DNA from: Treponemataceae bacterium
Lineage (GTDB): Bacteria > Spirochaetota > Spirochaetia > Treponematales > Treponemataceae
Assembly: GCA_024402435.1 (NCBI GenBank)
Contig: JAKSTU010000004.1
Span: forward strand, 1 to 64,000
Length of the DNA stretch: 64,000 nucleotides
Direction: 5' to 3'
Each line of letters starts with the position of its first letter. The stretch's first letter is position 1. The notes below the pieces were generated by a model. It was not told the DNA's origin. It saw only the letters and a list, made by a program, of their open reading frames with translations, and did not search any database. The position numbers and the translations under genes were made by a program. Positions 35,998 through 44,674 of the stretch are shown piece by piece.

Positions 35998-36828
35998 TTA
36001 ATACTCCGGAGGAAGTTCTCCAAGCTGATCAAAACTGAATACCGGTCCGTCTTTACAGACGAATTTGTCACCGATATTACATCTTCCGCATTTTCCGATA
36101 CCACATTTCATGCGCATTTCCATTGTGGTGAAAATCTGTTCGTCCTTGAAGCCAAGGTCTTTCAAGATTCCCAGAGACATATGGATAAGGATTGGAGGTC
36201 CACACATGATTACGGTCATTCCTGCATCAGGTTTGAGTTCTGTGATGTACGGAGGAACAAATCCCACGTGTCCGTCCCAGCCTTCTTCAGGGCGGTCGAT
36301 TGTAATGTCAATTGAACAGTTCGGCTGTTTTTTCCATACGTTCTGCATTTCATCAAGACGTACAAGATCAGCCTTGGAACGTGCACCGTAAATTACCTGG
36401 ATTTTTCCGTAATTCTCACGATGATCCATCATGTAGTTGACTACAGAGTGAACAGGAGCAATACCGATACCACCGGCAATAACAAGGATATCTTTTCCTT
36501 TGAGTGCACCTTCTACAGGGAATCCGTTTCCAACAGGTCCGCGGAGACAAATCTGCTGACCGACTTCTGCGTTATGGAGCCATTCAGTTACACAACCGCA
36601 TTTTTTGATGGAGAATTCCATGTGAGTTTCAAGAGTAGGTGAAGAAGTGATAGAAATCATTGACTCACCGACACCCGGCACAATAAGCATTGCGCACTGT
36701 CCGGGAATGTGGTTGAACAATTTTTTTCCGTCCAAGCCAACTACACTGAAAGTTTTGACATCAGGAGTTTCCTGTTTGATGTCAATAATTTTTCCTACGT
36801 AAGGAATGAATGATTCTTTGGTTTCCAT
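35998..36828 (-). CDS. NAD(P)H-binding flavoprotein subunit, FlxA/PyrK/HydG-like
   Basis: A 276-residue ferredoxin-reductase-fold protein. The FAD-binding barrel (about 1-100) has the GQCAMLIVPGVGES stretch. The NAD-binding half (about 105-225) has LVIAGGIGIAPVHSVV, VIYGARSKADLV and VIMCGPPIL. A C-terminal 2Fe-2S motif of the PyrK type follows (CGIGKCGRC, then FVC). Relatives are the gamma subunit of sulfhydrogenases and FlxA of Flx-Hdr complexes, which take electrons from NADH. I start at ATG, 11 nt past AGGAG, rather than the GTG overlapping that site. It lies 14 nt after the next upstream gene of the operon. Confidence 0.85.
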   Translation of the reverse strand: METKESFIPYVGKIIDIKQETPDVKTFSVVGLDGKKLFNHIPGQCAMLIVPGVGESMISITSSPTLETHMEFSIKKCGCVTEWLHNAEVGQQICLRGPVGNGFPVEGALKGKDILVIAGGIGIAPVHSVVNYMMDHRENYGKIQVIYGARSKADLVRLDEMQNVWKKQPNCSIDITIDRPEEGWDGHVGFVPPYITELKPDAGMTVIMCGPPILIHMSLGILKDLGFKDEQIFTTMEMRMKCGIGKCGRCNIGDKFVCKDGPVFSFDQLGELPPEY

Positions 36829-36842
36829 TTCTCTTTTCACTC

Positions 36843-37874
36843 CTAGATGTCGTCAGATTCCTGAACGGCTTTTATTACTTTGACAATATTCATGTTGACA
36901 GGGCAGCTTTCAAGACAGCGTCCGCAACCTACACAACCAAATACATCCTTGTGAGCCATGGGATAGTACATCAGTTTATGCATGAATCTCTGGCGTGAGC
37001 GTTCTTTCTGTGTGTGGCGCGGGTTTTCTGCAGCCATCTGTGTAAAGTCGTTGTGCATGCATGAGTCCCAGCAGCGGATCTGTCTGATTCCCTTGCCTGT
37101 GTTGAAGTCACGGACATCAAAACACATACATGTAGGACAAACGAATGTACAGGTTCCACAACCTACGCAAGCTTCTGATACTTTATCCCAGATTTTTGAG
37201 TTGAAAATCTTGAGCATGTCTTTGCCCTGGAATTTTGACATGTCCAGATGTGCGAAAGGCAGTTTTTCAACTTTTGCAGTGATGTCGGCCTTGAGAGCCT
37301 CAACTGCTTTGGCATCAGCATCAGCAAGTGCTGCTTTTACAGATTCCAGAAGTTTTGTTCCTTTGTCTGTGTTTGCCTGGAAGAAGTATTTTCCGTCAGC
37401 TTTCCATGCAGAAACGTCACCTTTCGGATTTGCTGCATCAATTTTGTAAGTTGAACAGAAACATTCTTTTGCAGGTTCGTTACAAGCCAGTGTAATCACA
37501 GTTCCGTGATCACGGCGGTTCTTGTAGTAAGAATCCACAGGATCCATGTTCAGGTAAACGTCATCGATAACGGCGAAACTTGCAGCATCACAGGCGCGGA
37601 CACCGAAAACTACAAAGTCTTCAACATCCTTGCGGGGATCTTCCACAGTGATTTCTTTACCGTTCATCTGGTAACTGACCATGTGTTCTGTTTTGGGGAA
37701 GAAGAAGTCTTTTGCAGAACGTACTGTTTTAAGCTGTTCTGAAAGTTTTTTTCCTTCTGCCCAAGCTTCGAATTCTGCTTTTCCGGAGTTGTTGTCTACC
37801 GGAAGATAGAGTTTTTCGTTCTTGGCAATAGCTGCGAACAATTCATCAATTTTCTCAACAGCGATAGAAAGCAT
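36843..37874 (-). CDS. 4Fe-4S dicluster subunit, FlxB/sulfhydrogenase-beta-like
   Basis: A 343-residue protein with two 4Fe-4S motifs in its C-terminal part: CVGCGTCTFVCPTC (about 237-250) and CVGCGRCLESCPVN (about 316-329). Its N-terminal about 230 residues match the hydrogenase-beta/FlxB layout, including FGVRACDAASFAVIDDVY and the Cys-containing CNEPAKECFC. In Flx-Hdr complexes this subunit passes electrons between the NADH-oxidising flavoprotein and HdrA. The start overlaps the upstream stop by one base (TAATG), indicating coupling. Confidence 0.78.
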   Translation of the reverse strand: MLSIAVEKIDELFAAIAKNEKLYLPVDNNSGKAEFEAWAEGKKLSEQLKTVRSAKDFFFPKTEHMVSYQMNGKEITVEDPRKDVEDFVVFGVRACDAASFAVIDDVYLNMDPVDSYYKNRRDHGTVITLACNEPAKECFCSTYKIDAANPKGDVSAWKADGKYFFQANTDKGTKLLESVKAALADADAKAVEALKADITAKVEKLPFAHLDMSKFQGKDMLKIFNSKIWDKVSEACVGCGTCTFVCPTCMCFDVRDFNTGKGIRQIRCWDSCMHNDFTQMAAENPRHTQKERSRQRFMHKLMYYPMAHKDVFGCVGCGRCLESCPVNMNIVKVIKAVQESDDI

Positions 37875-38842
37875 TACTGTTCACCTCCATCTTTTGAGCG
37901 GTCGTAAACAATGCTCGGTTCACAGTCACCTTCAGTAAATGTGAGCATAGGAGGCTTTGTTTCCATATCGCTACCGGCAAGGTACGGTCCATAAAGTTCA
38001 TTGATGTCTTTTGCATATTTGCGGTTAAGCAAATGCAACGGAATGTGTTCCGGACAAACACGTGAACATTCACCGCAGTCTGTACAACGACCTGCAACAT
38101 GCCATGCGCGGATAATGTGGAAGAGGCTTTCTTCAAAACTTGTTTCTGCAACTTTCTGTGTTGTGTACATTGCATTGTTATCAAATACACATTTTTCACA
38201 GGTACAGGCAGGACAAACATTGCGGCAGGCATTGCAGCGGATACAGCGGCTGAATTCGTTTTTCCAGAATTCGTGGCGCTCATCGGCGGTCATTGCTTCA
38301 ATTTTGTTTACCTGATCAAAGCGGGCCGGGTTTTCGTAATATGTTACGTCACCAAGGATTTCATCACATGAAACATGTTTTTTGCCCTGGCAGTGATCAC
38401 AGCCTTCAGTTTTTGTTTCATCCATTGAACAGTTGCAAGGAATACCCACGGCATAAACGTCTTCACGTGTAATGCGGGATTCTTTGAGAAGCTGTGTAAA
38501 AGAGTGTGAATCCCCCGGTTTGAGGAAAGCAAGCACAACTGCCTGAGGAATCGGCTTGTCTTCTGCGTTGGGATCACGCTGTTTTGCCATTGTGTTGTTC
38601 ATTCTTGTTGTTGATTTGGCAATTTCAATTTCTCTTGTAACTTTTACAAGATACTTTGAGATGTTTGCTTCGCAGAACTTGTTGAAAACAAAGTTCTTTT
38701 CAAGATCTTCAACAGTTGTGAAAACACTTGGTGTAATATCGTCTTCAAAAAGACCTTTTCTCCAGCCGATTACTTTCTGGACTTTTCCTTCAGAAAGAAG
38801 AGCTTTGGCTTTTTCAATTAAAGTTGAAGTTAGTTCTTGCAT
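37874..38842 (-). CDS. 4Fe-4S subunit, FlxC-like
   Basis: A 322-residue iron-sulfur protein. A Cys-rich centre, GIPCNCSMDETKTEGCDHC (about 134-152), is followed by CIRCNACRNVCPACTCEKC (about 199-217) and CTDCGECSRVCP (about 255-266). This matches the FlxC-type subunit of Flx-Hdr clusters, which resembles F420-hydrogenase/formate dehydrogenase beta proteins. Its start lies 13 nt inside the mvhD-like gene, and its stop overlaps the next gene. The subunit assignment rests on motif layout and operon position. Confidence 0.72.
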   Translation of the reverse strand: MQELTSTLIEKAKALLSEGKVQKVIGWRKGLFEDDITPSVFTTVEDLEKNFVFNKFCEANISKYLVKVTREIEIAKSTTRMNNTMAKQRDPNAEDKPIPQAVVLAFLKPGDSHSFTQLLKESRITREDVYAVGIPCNCSMDETKTEGCDHCQGKKHVSCDEILGDVTYYENPARFDQVNKIEAMTADERHEFWKNEFSRCIRCNACRNVCPACTCEKCVFDNNAMYTTQKVAETSFEESLFHIIRAWHVAGRCTDCGECSRVCPEHIPLHLLNRKYAKDINELYGPYLAGSDMETKPPMLTFTEGDCEPSIVYDRSKDGGEQ

Positions 38843-39273
38843 CTTACATCCTCCAGCTTTTTGTTTTCACCCAGTTCAGTGATTTTTGCCACAAAATCAT
38901 TCATGATTCCGGCAAAACGTACACCTTCGGCTGCTGAACACCATTCAACACGTGTGCGTGCTTTTTCAATTCCCAGATAGTCCAGCATGCTGAAAAGCAG
39001 TGTCATGCGACGGCGTGCAAAATAGTTTCCGGTAGAATAGTGACAGTCACCCGGGTGACATCCACAAAGAATTACACCGTCAGCTCCACGCTGGAATGCG
39101 CGCAGAATGAACAGAGGGTTCAGGCGGCATGAACATGGAATACGGATAATTTTTACGTTTGCAGGGTATTCAAGACGGTTGTTGCCGGCAAGGTCAGCAC
39201 CTGCATAAGAACACCAGTTACAGCAGAAGGCTACGATTTTTGGTGTCCAGTTAGGATTTTTATTTTCACTCAT
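38830..39273 (-). CDS. mvhD: MvhD/FlxD-like electron-transfer subunit
   Basis: A 147-residue MvhD family protein with PKIVAFCCNWCSYAGADLAG, IRIPCSCRLNPLFILRAFQ, GADGVILCGCHPGDCHYSTG and YLGIEKARTRVEWCSAAEG. These carry the cysteines of its 2Fe-2S cluster. MvhD links an electron-donating module to HdrA in bifurcating complexes. It lies between hdrA and the Flx-like genes, as expected. Confidence 0.93.
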   Translation of the reverse strand: MSENKNPNWTPKIVAFCCNWCSYAGADLAGNNRLEYPANVKIIRIPCSCRLNPLFILRAFQRGADGVILCGCHPGDCHYSTGNYFARRRMTLLFSMLDYLGIEKARTRVEWCSAAEGVRFAGIMNDFVAKITELGENKKLEDVRCKN

Positions 39274-39290
39274 AAATCAATTCCCCAGCA

Positions 39291-41303
39291 TCAAAGAACT
39301 GAGTCAACCTCCGCCAAAATCTGTTTGTTTGTGAATCCCTTGAGATCCATTGCACCGGAAGGACAGGCAACTGTACATGCACCACATCCGTGACACATTG
39401 CACTGTTTACCTGAGAAACGCGGCGTGTGATTGTGGTTCTGTTCGGTCCGCGGAAATCTTTTTCAATATAAGAAATAGCTCCGTAAGGACAAACATTCTT
39501 ACACTGTCCACAACCGTTACATGCGTTTTCATTGGGCATTGCAGTACAAGGATCTGTCTTGAGTTTGTCTTTAACAAGGAGACAGATTGCTTTTGCAGCA
39601 GCACCGGATGACTGGGCAACAGTTTCAGGAATATCTTTTGGTCCCTGACAGCATCCTGCAAGGAAAATACCTGCAGTCGGGCTTTCAACAGGACGGAGTT
39701 TTGCATGAGCTTCAAGGAAGAAGTCATTGTTGTCCATTGAAGTTGTAAGCATTGTAGCCAAAGGACGGGCTGATTTGTCGGCTTCGATGGAGGCTGCAAG
39801 TACAACCATATCAGCTTTGATGTGAACCTGTTTGTTCAGAATCAGATCAGATCCCTGAACATCAAGTGTTCCGTCAGAGAGAGGTGTTACTTTTCCAACC
39901 TGACCTTTGATGTAGTGAACACCATACTGTTCAACTGCGCGGCGGTAGAATTCATCGAAAAGTTTTCCGGGAGTACGAACGTCAATGTAGAATACATAAC
40001 AGTTTGTATCCGGGTAGTGGTCGCGGGTAAGAATTGCATGTTTTGCTGTATACATACAACAAATCTTTGAACAATATTCGTGACCTTTTTCTGAATCTGC
40101 AGAACAGCGGCTTCCTACGCACTGTACGAATACAATGTTTTTCGGTTCTTTACCGTCAGAAGGACGGAGCAGATGACCGTTTGTAGGACCGGAAGCGTTA
40201 CAAAGTCTTTCGAATTCGAGAGATGTAACAACATCAGGGCTCTGGCTGTAAGCGTATTCATCGAATTTTTCCAAAGAAATCGGATTGTAACCAGTTGCAA
40301 CAATGATTGCACCGTATTTTTCAGTCAGAATCTCTTCTTTCTGGTGGAAATTGATTGCACCTGCAGTACAAGCTTTTTCACAGAATCCGCAGACATTGTC
40401 CTTTCCGTTTTTCATTGCTTTCATGTGCAGACAATATGTTTCATTGATTGCAGCAACTTTCGGAACAGCCTGAGCAAAAGGAATGTTGATTGCTTTGCAG
40501 TTGTCCAGATTCAGGTTGAAAGCATTGGGAACTTTCTTGTTGGGACATTTTTCAACACAAGCGCCACAACCTGTACATTTTGTTTCATCAACAAAACGGG
40601 GATGACGTTTGATATCAATTTCAAAGTTACCGATATAACCGCGGACACCGCAAACTTCTGAGTAAGAAAGGATGCGAATGTTGGGGTTCTGGCTGACTTC
40701 TGTCATTTTTGGAGTAACGATACAAGATGCGCAGTCAAGTGTGGGGAATGTTTTGTCCAAACGGGCCATCTTTCCACCGACTGTATAATCTTTTTCTACG
40801 ATATCAACAGGGAAACCTGCATCAGCGATATCGAGGGCTGCCGTAATACCTGCAATACCACCACCGATAACCAGAGCACGCTTTGTCATCGGAGTTTCAC
40901 CTTCCTGCAAAGGTGTGTCCAAAATTGATTTTGCGATTGCTGCTTTTCCAAGAGCAATGGCTTTTTCTGTTGCTTCATCCTTGTCTTTCATGACCCATGA
41001 ACACTGTTCGCGGATGTTTGCAACTTCTACTTTGAAGGGGTTGAGGCCAGCTCTTTCTGCACATGCACGGAATGTCTTCTCATGCATACGGGGAGAACAT
41101 GAACAGAGAACAACACCTGTAAGTTTGTCTTCTTTGATGTGGTCTTCGATCATCTGCTGACCGGCAGATGAACACATGTAAGTATAATGTGTTGAATATA
41201 CAACACCGTTTACTTTTCCCAGTTCTTCTGCAACTTTTTCTACGTCAACTGTGCCAGCGATGTTAGTACCGCAGTGACACACAAATACACCGATTCTTTC
41301 CAT
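39291..41303 (-). CDS. hdrA: Heterodisulfide reductase subunit A (HdrA), flavin-bifurcation subunit
   Basis: A 670-residue HdrA. The N-terminal Cys domain has VCHCGTNIAGTVD, YMCSSAGQQMI and VLCSCSPRMHEKTFR. The FAD-binding thioredoxin-reductase-like core has LVIGGGIAGITAALDIADAG (about 144-163) and TLDCASC. An inserted ferredoxin motif, CTGCGACVEKCP, begins at about 243. A C-terminal diferredoxin has CNGCGQCKNVCP and CHGCGACTVACP. In characterised Hdr complexes the HdrA flavin performs electron bifurcation. The domain set is complete. Neighbours hdrC and mvhD are 9 and 17 nt away. Confidence 0.95.
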   Translation of the reverse strand: MERIGVFVCHCGTNIAGTVDVEKVAEELGKVNGVVYSTHYTYMCSSAGQQMIEDHIKEDKLTGVVLCSCSPRMHEKTFRACAERAGLNPFKVEVANIREQCSWVMKDKDEATEKAIALGKAAIAKSILDTPLQEGETPMTKRALVIGGGIAGITAALDIADAGFPVDIVEKDYTVGGKMARLDKTFPTLDCASCIVTPKMTEVSQNPNIRILSYSEVCGVRGYIGNFEIDIKRHPRFVDETKCTGCGACVEKCPNKKVPNAFNLNLDNCKAINIPFAQAVPKVAAINETYCLHMKAMKNGKDNVCGFCEKACTAGAINFHQKEEILTEKYGAIIVATGYNPISLEKFDEYAYSQSPDVVTSLEFERLCNASGPTNGHLLRPSDGKEPKNIVFVQCVGSRCSADSEKGHEYCSKICCMYTAKHAILTRDHYPDTNCYVFYIDVRTPGKLFDEFYRRAVEQYGVHYIKGQVGKVTPLSDGTLDVQGSDLILNKQVHIKADMVVLAASIEADKSARPLATMLTTSMDNNDFFLEAHAKLRPVESPTAGIFLAGCCQGPKDIPETVAQSSGAAAKAICLLVKDKLKTDPCTAMPNENACNGCGQCKNVCPYGAISYIEKDFRGPNRTTITRRVSQVNSAMCHGCGACTVACPSGAMDLKGFTNKQILAEVDSVL

Positions 41304-41312
41304 TTGTCACTC

Positions 41313-41708
41313 CTATTTGCGATACTTTCTGAAAGCACTCATCAGCAGCTGCTGAGGTGTATCATCATCGATTTTTGCGGGAACATCGGCAGGATCCAGA
41401 TGAAGAGGACCGCGCTCGCGTTCTACTACTGTACGTACTGCATCAATCAGTTTTGCAGGTTCTACCTGGCGGGGACAGCGCTCCAGACAAGCAAAGCAAG
41501 TCATGCACATGTAGATTGATTTTGATTTGAGCAAAGGTTCAATCTCACCGTTTTCCACCATTTGTACAAACTGATGCGGATGATATTCCATTGCATCATA
41601 GTTTGGGCATGAACCAGAACACTTTCCGCAAACCATACATTTCTTTGGATTGACACCGGAAGTTTCAAGAATCAGGTTCTTGTAATTCTGGATTTCGCTT
41701 TCAAGCAT
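41313..41708 (-). CDS. hdrC: Heterodisulfide reductase subunit C (HdrC)
   Basis: A 131-residue HdrC with two 4Fe-4S motifs, CMVCGKCSGSCP (24-35) and CMTCFACLERCP (about 68-79), which wire HdrA to HdrB. It overlaps hdrB by 8 nt. A long charged C-terminal segment follows. Confidence 0.93.
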   Translation of the reverse strand: MLESEIQNYKNLILETSGVNPKKCMVCGKCSGSCPNYDAMEYHPHQFVQMVENGEIEPLLKSKSIYMCMTCFACLERCPRQVEPAKLIDAVRTVVERERGPLHLDPADVPAKIDDDTPQQLLMSAFRKYRK

Positions 41709-42501
41709 TCACAGCCTCCTTAACTCCCAACGCTTCTGCAAGGAGCTCGGTAAAATAAATCACATCAAGCTTTGAATCGCCTTTGTTCTTATTCAGGTTG
41801 TAGCGGCAAAGCGGGCAGCTGGTAACCAGAAAATCTGCGCCCATGTCTTCTGCGTTTTCAAGAATAGCTTTTGTGCGCTGTTCCGGAACCGATGAATCTT
41901 CAATTCCTACATAAGCACCGCAGCATTCGTTGCGCTGAGCATAAATCACGGGAGTTCCGCCGATAGCTTTGATAAAGTCTTCAAGAATCTGAGGATTTTC
42001 GGGATCATCAAAATCAAGGACTTTTCCGGGACGAAGCAGCAGACATCCGTAGTAAGCACCGATTTTTTTACCGGTGAAGGGATTTGTAACTGCTGCCTTT
42101 ACTTTGTCCCAGCCAATTTCATCACGCAACACTTCAAGAAAATGAAGAACTTTTGCTTCGCCATGATACTCAATACCATCTGCTGAAAGGTAGTTGTTTA
42201 CCTTGAGGATAGTATTTGAATCATTCTGCATGTCATTGTTTACCTGCTTGATTACGTTGTAGCAGGCTGAACAAAGCGTTACCAGCGGCTGGTCCTTGTC
42301 ACGGGCAGCAGCCAAGGCACGCACAGAAGGAAGCTTTGATGCGATTTCGTTTTTTCCTGTGGGATAAACGCCACCGCAGCACTGCCAGTCTTCCACTTCT
42401 TCAAGTGAAACACCCAACTTTTCCATAGCCGCACGACCGGCCTGGTCAAGTTCCTTTGCCTTAGATTTTAAGGTGCATCCGGGATAATAACTAAAAATCA
42501 T
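41701..42501 (-). CDS. hdrB: Heterodisulfide reductase subunit B (HdrB), CCG-domain catalytic subunit
   Basis: A 266-residue HdrB. Both CCG domains are intact: YYPGC, DWQCCGG and LCSACY in the first half; YYGCLLLRP, NECCGAY and SCPLCRYN in the second. These are the ligands of the two non-cubane 4Fe-4S clusters that split a disulfide in methanogen HdrB. The substrate here is unknown, as a Treponema is not expected to make CoM or CoB. It is 9 nt after the HAD gene. Confidence 0.94.
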   Translation of the reverse strand: MIFSYYPGCTLKSKAKELDQAGRAAMEKLGVSLEEVEDWQCCGGVYPTGKNEIASKLPSVRALAAARDKDQPLVTLCSACYNVIKQVNNDMQNDSNTILKVNNYLSADGIEYHGEAKVLHFLEVLRDEIGWDKVKAAVTNPFTGKKIGAYYGCLLLRPGKVLDFDDPENPQILEDFIKAIGGTPVIYAQRNECCGAYVGIEDSSVPEQRTKAILENAEDMGADFLVTSCPLCRYNLNKNKGDSKLDVIYFTELLAEALGVKEAVNA

Positions 42502-42510
42502 ACCGTTTCC

Positions 42511-43131
42511 TTATTGTAATTTTTGCACGAGACTGACAAAGTCCGCCTGTGCCTGTTCAAGATTATTCCATTTTATTGCATTGATTCCGCAAGCTTTTGC
42601 TGCTTCCACATTTTCTTCGATGTCATCAAAGAAAACAATTTCTTCAGGCTGCAGATCCAGCTGTCCGATCAAATGCTGATAGATTGCCGGTTCGGGTTTG
42701 ATCAGATTGACATTGCAGGAAAAAACCGCAACATCAGCAGCAGCGAAAGGAGGTACCATTCCGCCGCATTCCGACAAAAACTCGTGGGGCATGTTGGACA
42801 GAATTCCCAGTTTGAAACCCTGTTTCTGAAGATCCAGAGCCCAAGCACAGGAATCCGTGTTGATTCTTGCCCAACTGTGCAAATCCATCTTTCCAAGTTT
42901 TGAACACAGTTCCGTGTCACGGCTTGCTTTTTCATAGCCGGCACGTTCCAATATCTGCTGATAAAGCTGTGTACTGCTTATGGTACCACGGTCAAATTCA
43001 CCGCGGTAAACCATGGCAGTTGCAAGCACATCACGGGGAATTCCGCACATTTCTGACATTTCGTCAAAAACTGTGCCGTCATTGTGAAGAGAAAGGACAT
43101 TTCCAAAATCAAAAACTGCTGCTTTTATCAC
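42511..43131 (-). CDS. HAD-superfamily hydrolase (subfamily IA)
   Basis: A 206-residue HAD phosphatase. Motif I is FDFGNVLS, with one Asp followed by the usual second-Asp position changed to Gly, as in YihX-like proteins. Motif II is LGILSNMP, Lys of motif III is in LIKPEP and motif IV is VFFDDIEENV. The start is a GTG with only a weak ribosome site. It stands between fumC and hdrB in the same direction, so it is probably co-transcribed. Its substrate and its relevance to the redox operon are unknown. Confidence 0.85.
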   Translation of the reverse strand: MIKAAVFDFGNVLSLHNDGTVFDEMSEMCGIPRDVLATAMVYRGEFDRGTISSTQLYQQILERAGYEKASRDTELCSKLGKMDLHSWARINTDSCAWALDLQKQGFKLGILSNMPHEFLSECGGMVPPFAAADVAVFSCNVNLIKPEPAIYQHLIGQLDLQPEEIVFFDDIEENVEAAKACGINAIKWNNLEQAQADFVSLVQKLQ

Positions 43132-43167
43132 ACTGCACTTCCCGGTCTGTTCTGTTTTTGCTGGTTA

Positions 43168-44589
43168 TCAGCACATCTGTTCCGGATGGAACACTTCGTC
43201 AAACTTCTCTGCTGTCAGGAAGCCCAGTTCAACACAGGCCTCTTTCAGGCTGATGTTGTCCTTGAATGCTTTCTTTGCTGTCTTTGCAGCGTTTTCATAT
43301 CCGATGTAAGGATTGAGAGCTGTAACCAGCATCAGAGAATTGTGCAGGTTGTGGTGCATTTTTGCTTTGTCAGCAGTTATTCCCACAGCACAGTTGTTGT
43401 TGAAGGAAATAATTGACTCTGACAGAAGACGTGCACTCTGCAGGAAGTTGTAAATACAAACGGGCATGAATACGTTCAGTTCAAAGTTACCCTGACTTGC
43501 AGCCATTCCCACAGCAACATCGTTACCCATTACCTGAACGGCAACCATTGTAACCTGTTCACACTGGGTAGGATTGACTTTTCCGGGCATGATTGATGAA
43601 CCGGGTTCGTTTTCAGGAATACGGATTTCTCCGAGACCGTCACGGGGACCGGAAGCCAACCAGCGTACGTCATTGGCAATTTTCATCATGTCACATGCGA
43701 GAGCTTTGAGTGCTCCGTGTGCAAAAACAAGTTCATCCTTGCTTGTAAGAGCGTGGAATTTGTTTGAAGCAGTCACAAACTGTTTTCCTGTAAGTGTTGA
43801 AACAGCTTCTGCAACTTTTACGTCAAAACCTTTGGGTGTGTTGAGACCTGTACCAACAGCAGTTCCGCCCAAAGCAAGTTCCTTCAAAGGAGGAAGAGCG
43901 CGTTCCAGCAGTTCTTTGTCCCGTTCAAGGCTGCTTCTCCAACCGGAAATTTCCTGGCTGAATTTGATGGGTGTAGCATCCTGAAGATGAGTACGTCCGC
44001 TTTTTACAATACCCTCATTTTCTGCTTCCAGACGTTTGAATGTTGCAACCAGTGTGTCGATTGCAGGAATAACGCTGTCTTCAATGGCAGTTACTGCAGC
44101 AATGTGCATTGCAGTGGGGAAAGTATCATTTGAAGACTGACTCATGTTGATGTCGTCATTAGGATGCAGAAGTTTTGTTACAGTTGCGCCGGCTTTGAGA
44201 GATCCGCCTTTTTCAAGACCAGATGCAATTTCATTTCCGCGGTTTGCAATAACTTCATTTGCATTCATGTTGCTCTGTGTACCGCTTCCTGTCTGCCATA
44301 CAACAAGCGGAAAGTGCTCGTTCAGGCTTCCGGAGATGACTTCATCACAAGCTGCGCTGATTGCAGCCAGTTTTTCTGCGGTCATTTTCTCAGGTTTGAG
44401 CTGATTGTTTGCCATTGCGGCGGCCTTTTTGAGCACACCGAAAGCTCTTGTGATTTCGCGGGGCATGGTTTCAATTCCCACACCGATCTTGAAATTCTCG
44501 TGACTGCGCTCTGTCTGTGCAGCCCAATACTTGTCGGCAGGAACCTTCATTTCACCCATTGAATCGTGTTCAATTCTGAATTCTTCCAT
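43168..44589 (-). CDS. fumC: Class II fumarate hydratase
   Basis: A 473-residue fumarase of the iron-free class II type, which interconverts malate and fumarate. It has the family signature GSSIMPGKVNPTQCEQ (about 330-345), TGSGTQSNMNANEV near residue 101 and SGRTHLQDATPI. It lies between a malate/lactate dehydrogenase-like gene and the fumarate-reductase-type operon, so the reductive direction toward succinate is likely. A terminator-like hairpin separates it from the upstream dehydrogenase gene. Confidence 0.95.
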   Translation of the reverse strand: MEEFRIEHDSMGEMKVPADKYWAAQTERSHENFKIGVGIETMPREITRAFGVLKKAAAMANNQLKPEKMTAEKLAAISAACDEVISGSLNEHFPLVVWQTGSGTQSNMNANEVIANRGNEIASGLEKGGSLKAGATVTKLLHPNDDINMSQSSNDTFPTAMHIAAVTAIEDSVIPAIDTLVATFKRLEAENEGIVKSGRTHLQDATPIKFSQEISGWRSSLERDKELLERALPPLKELALGGTAVGTGLNTPKGFDVKVAEAVSTLTGKQFVTASNKFHALTSKDELVFAHGALKALACDMMKIANDVRWLASGPRDGLGEIRIPENEPGSSIMPGKVNPTQCEQVTMVAVQVMGNDVAVGMAASQGNFELNVFMPVCIYNFLQSARLLSESIISFNNNCAVGITADKAKMHHNLHNSLMLVTALNPYIGYENAAKTAKKAFKDNISLKEACVELGFLTAEKFDEVFHPEQMC

Positions 44590-44622
44590 ATTAATCTATT
44601 CCTTGAAATTGATAGCTGTAGC

Positions 44623-44659
44623 AAAAAACGGGCTGCTACCGGCAAAACCGTGCAACCCG
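44623..44659 (-). terminator. Terminator or attenuator between the dehydrogenase and fumC
   Basis: On the minus strand CGGGTTGC pairs with GCAGCCCG (one G-U) followed by six U. Only about 33 nt separate it from fumC, so it probably terminates part of the transcripts and allows some readthrough. Confidence 0.65.
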
Positions 44660-44674
44660 CAGTGAATCAATTAA

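Noticed and set aside
37874-42501. Methanogen-type heterodisulfide (CoM-S-S-CoB) reduction
   Set aside because: HdrB/C/A motifs are complete, but nothing else suggests CoM or CoB synthesis. The natural disulfide, if any, is left open.
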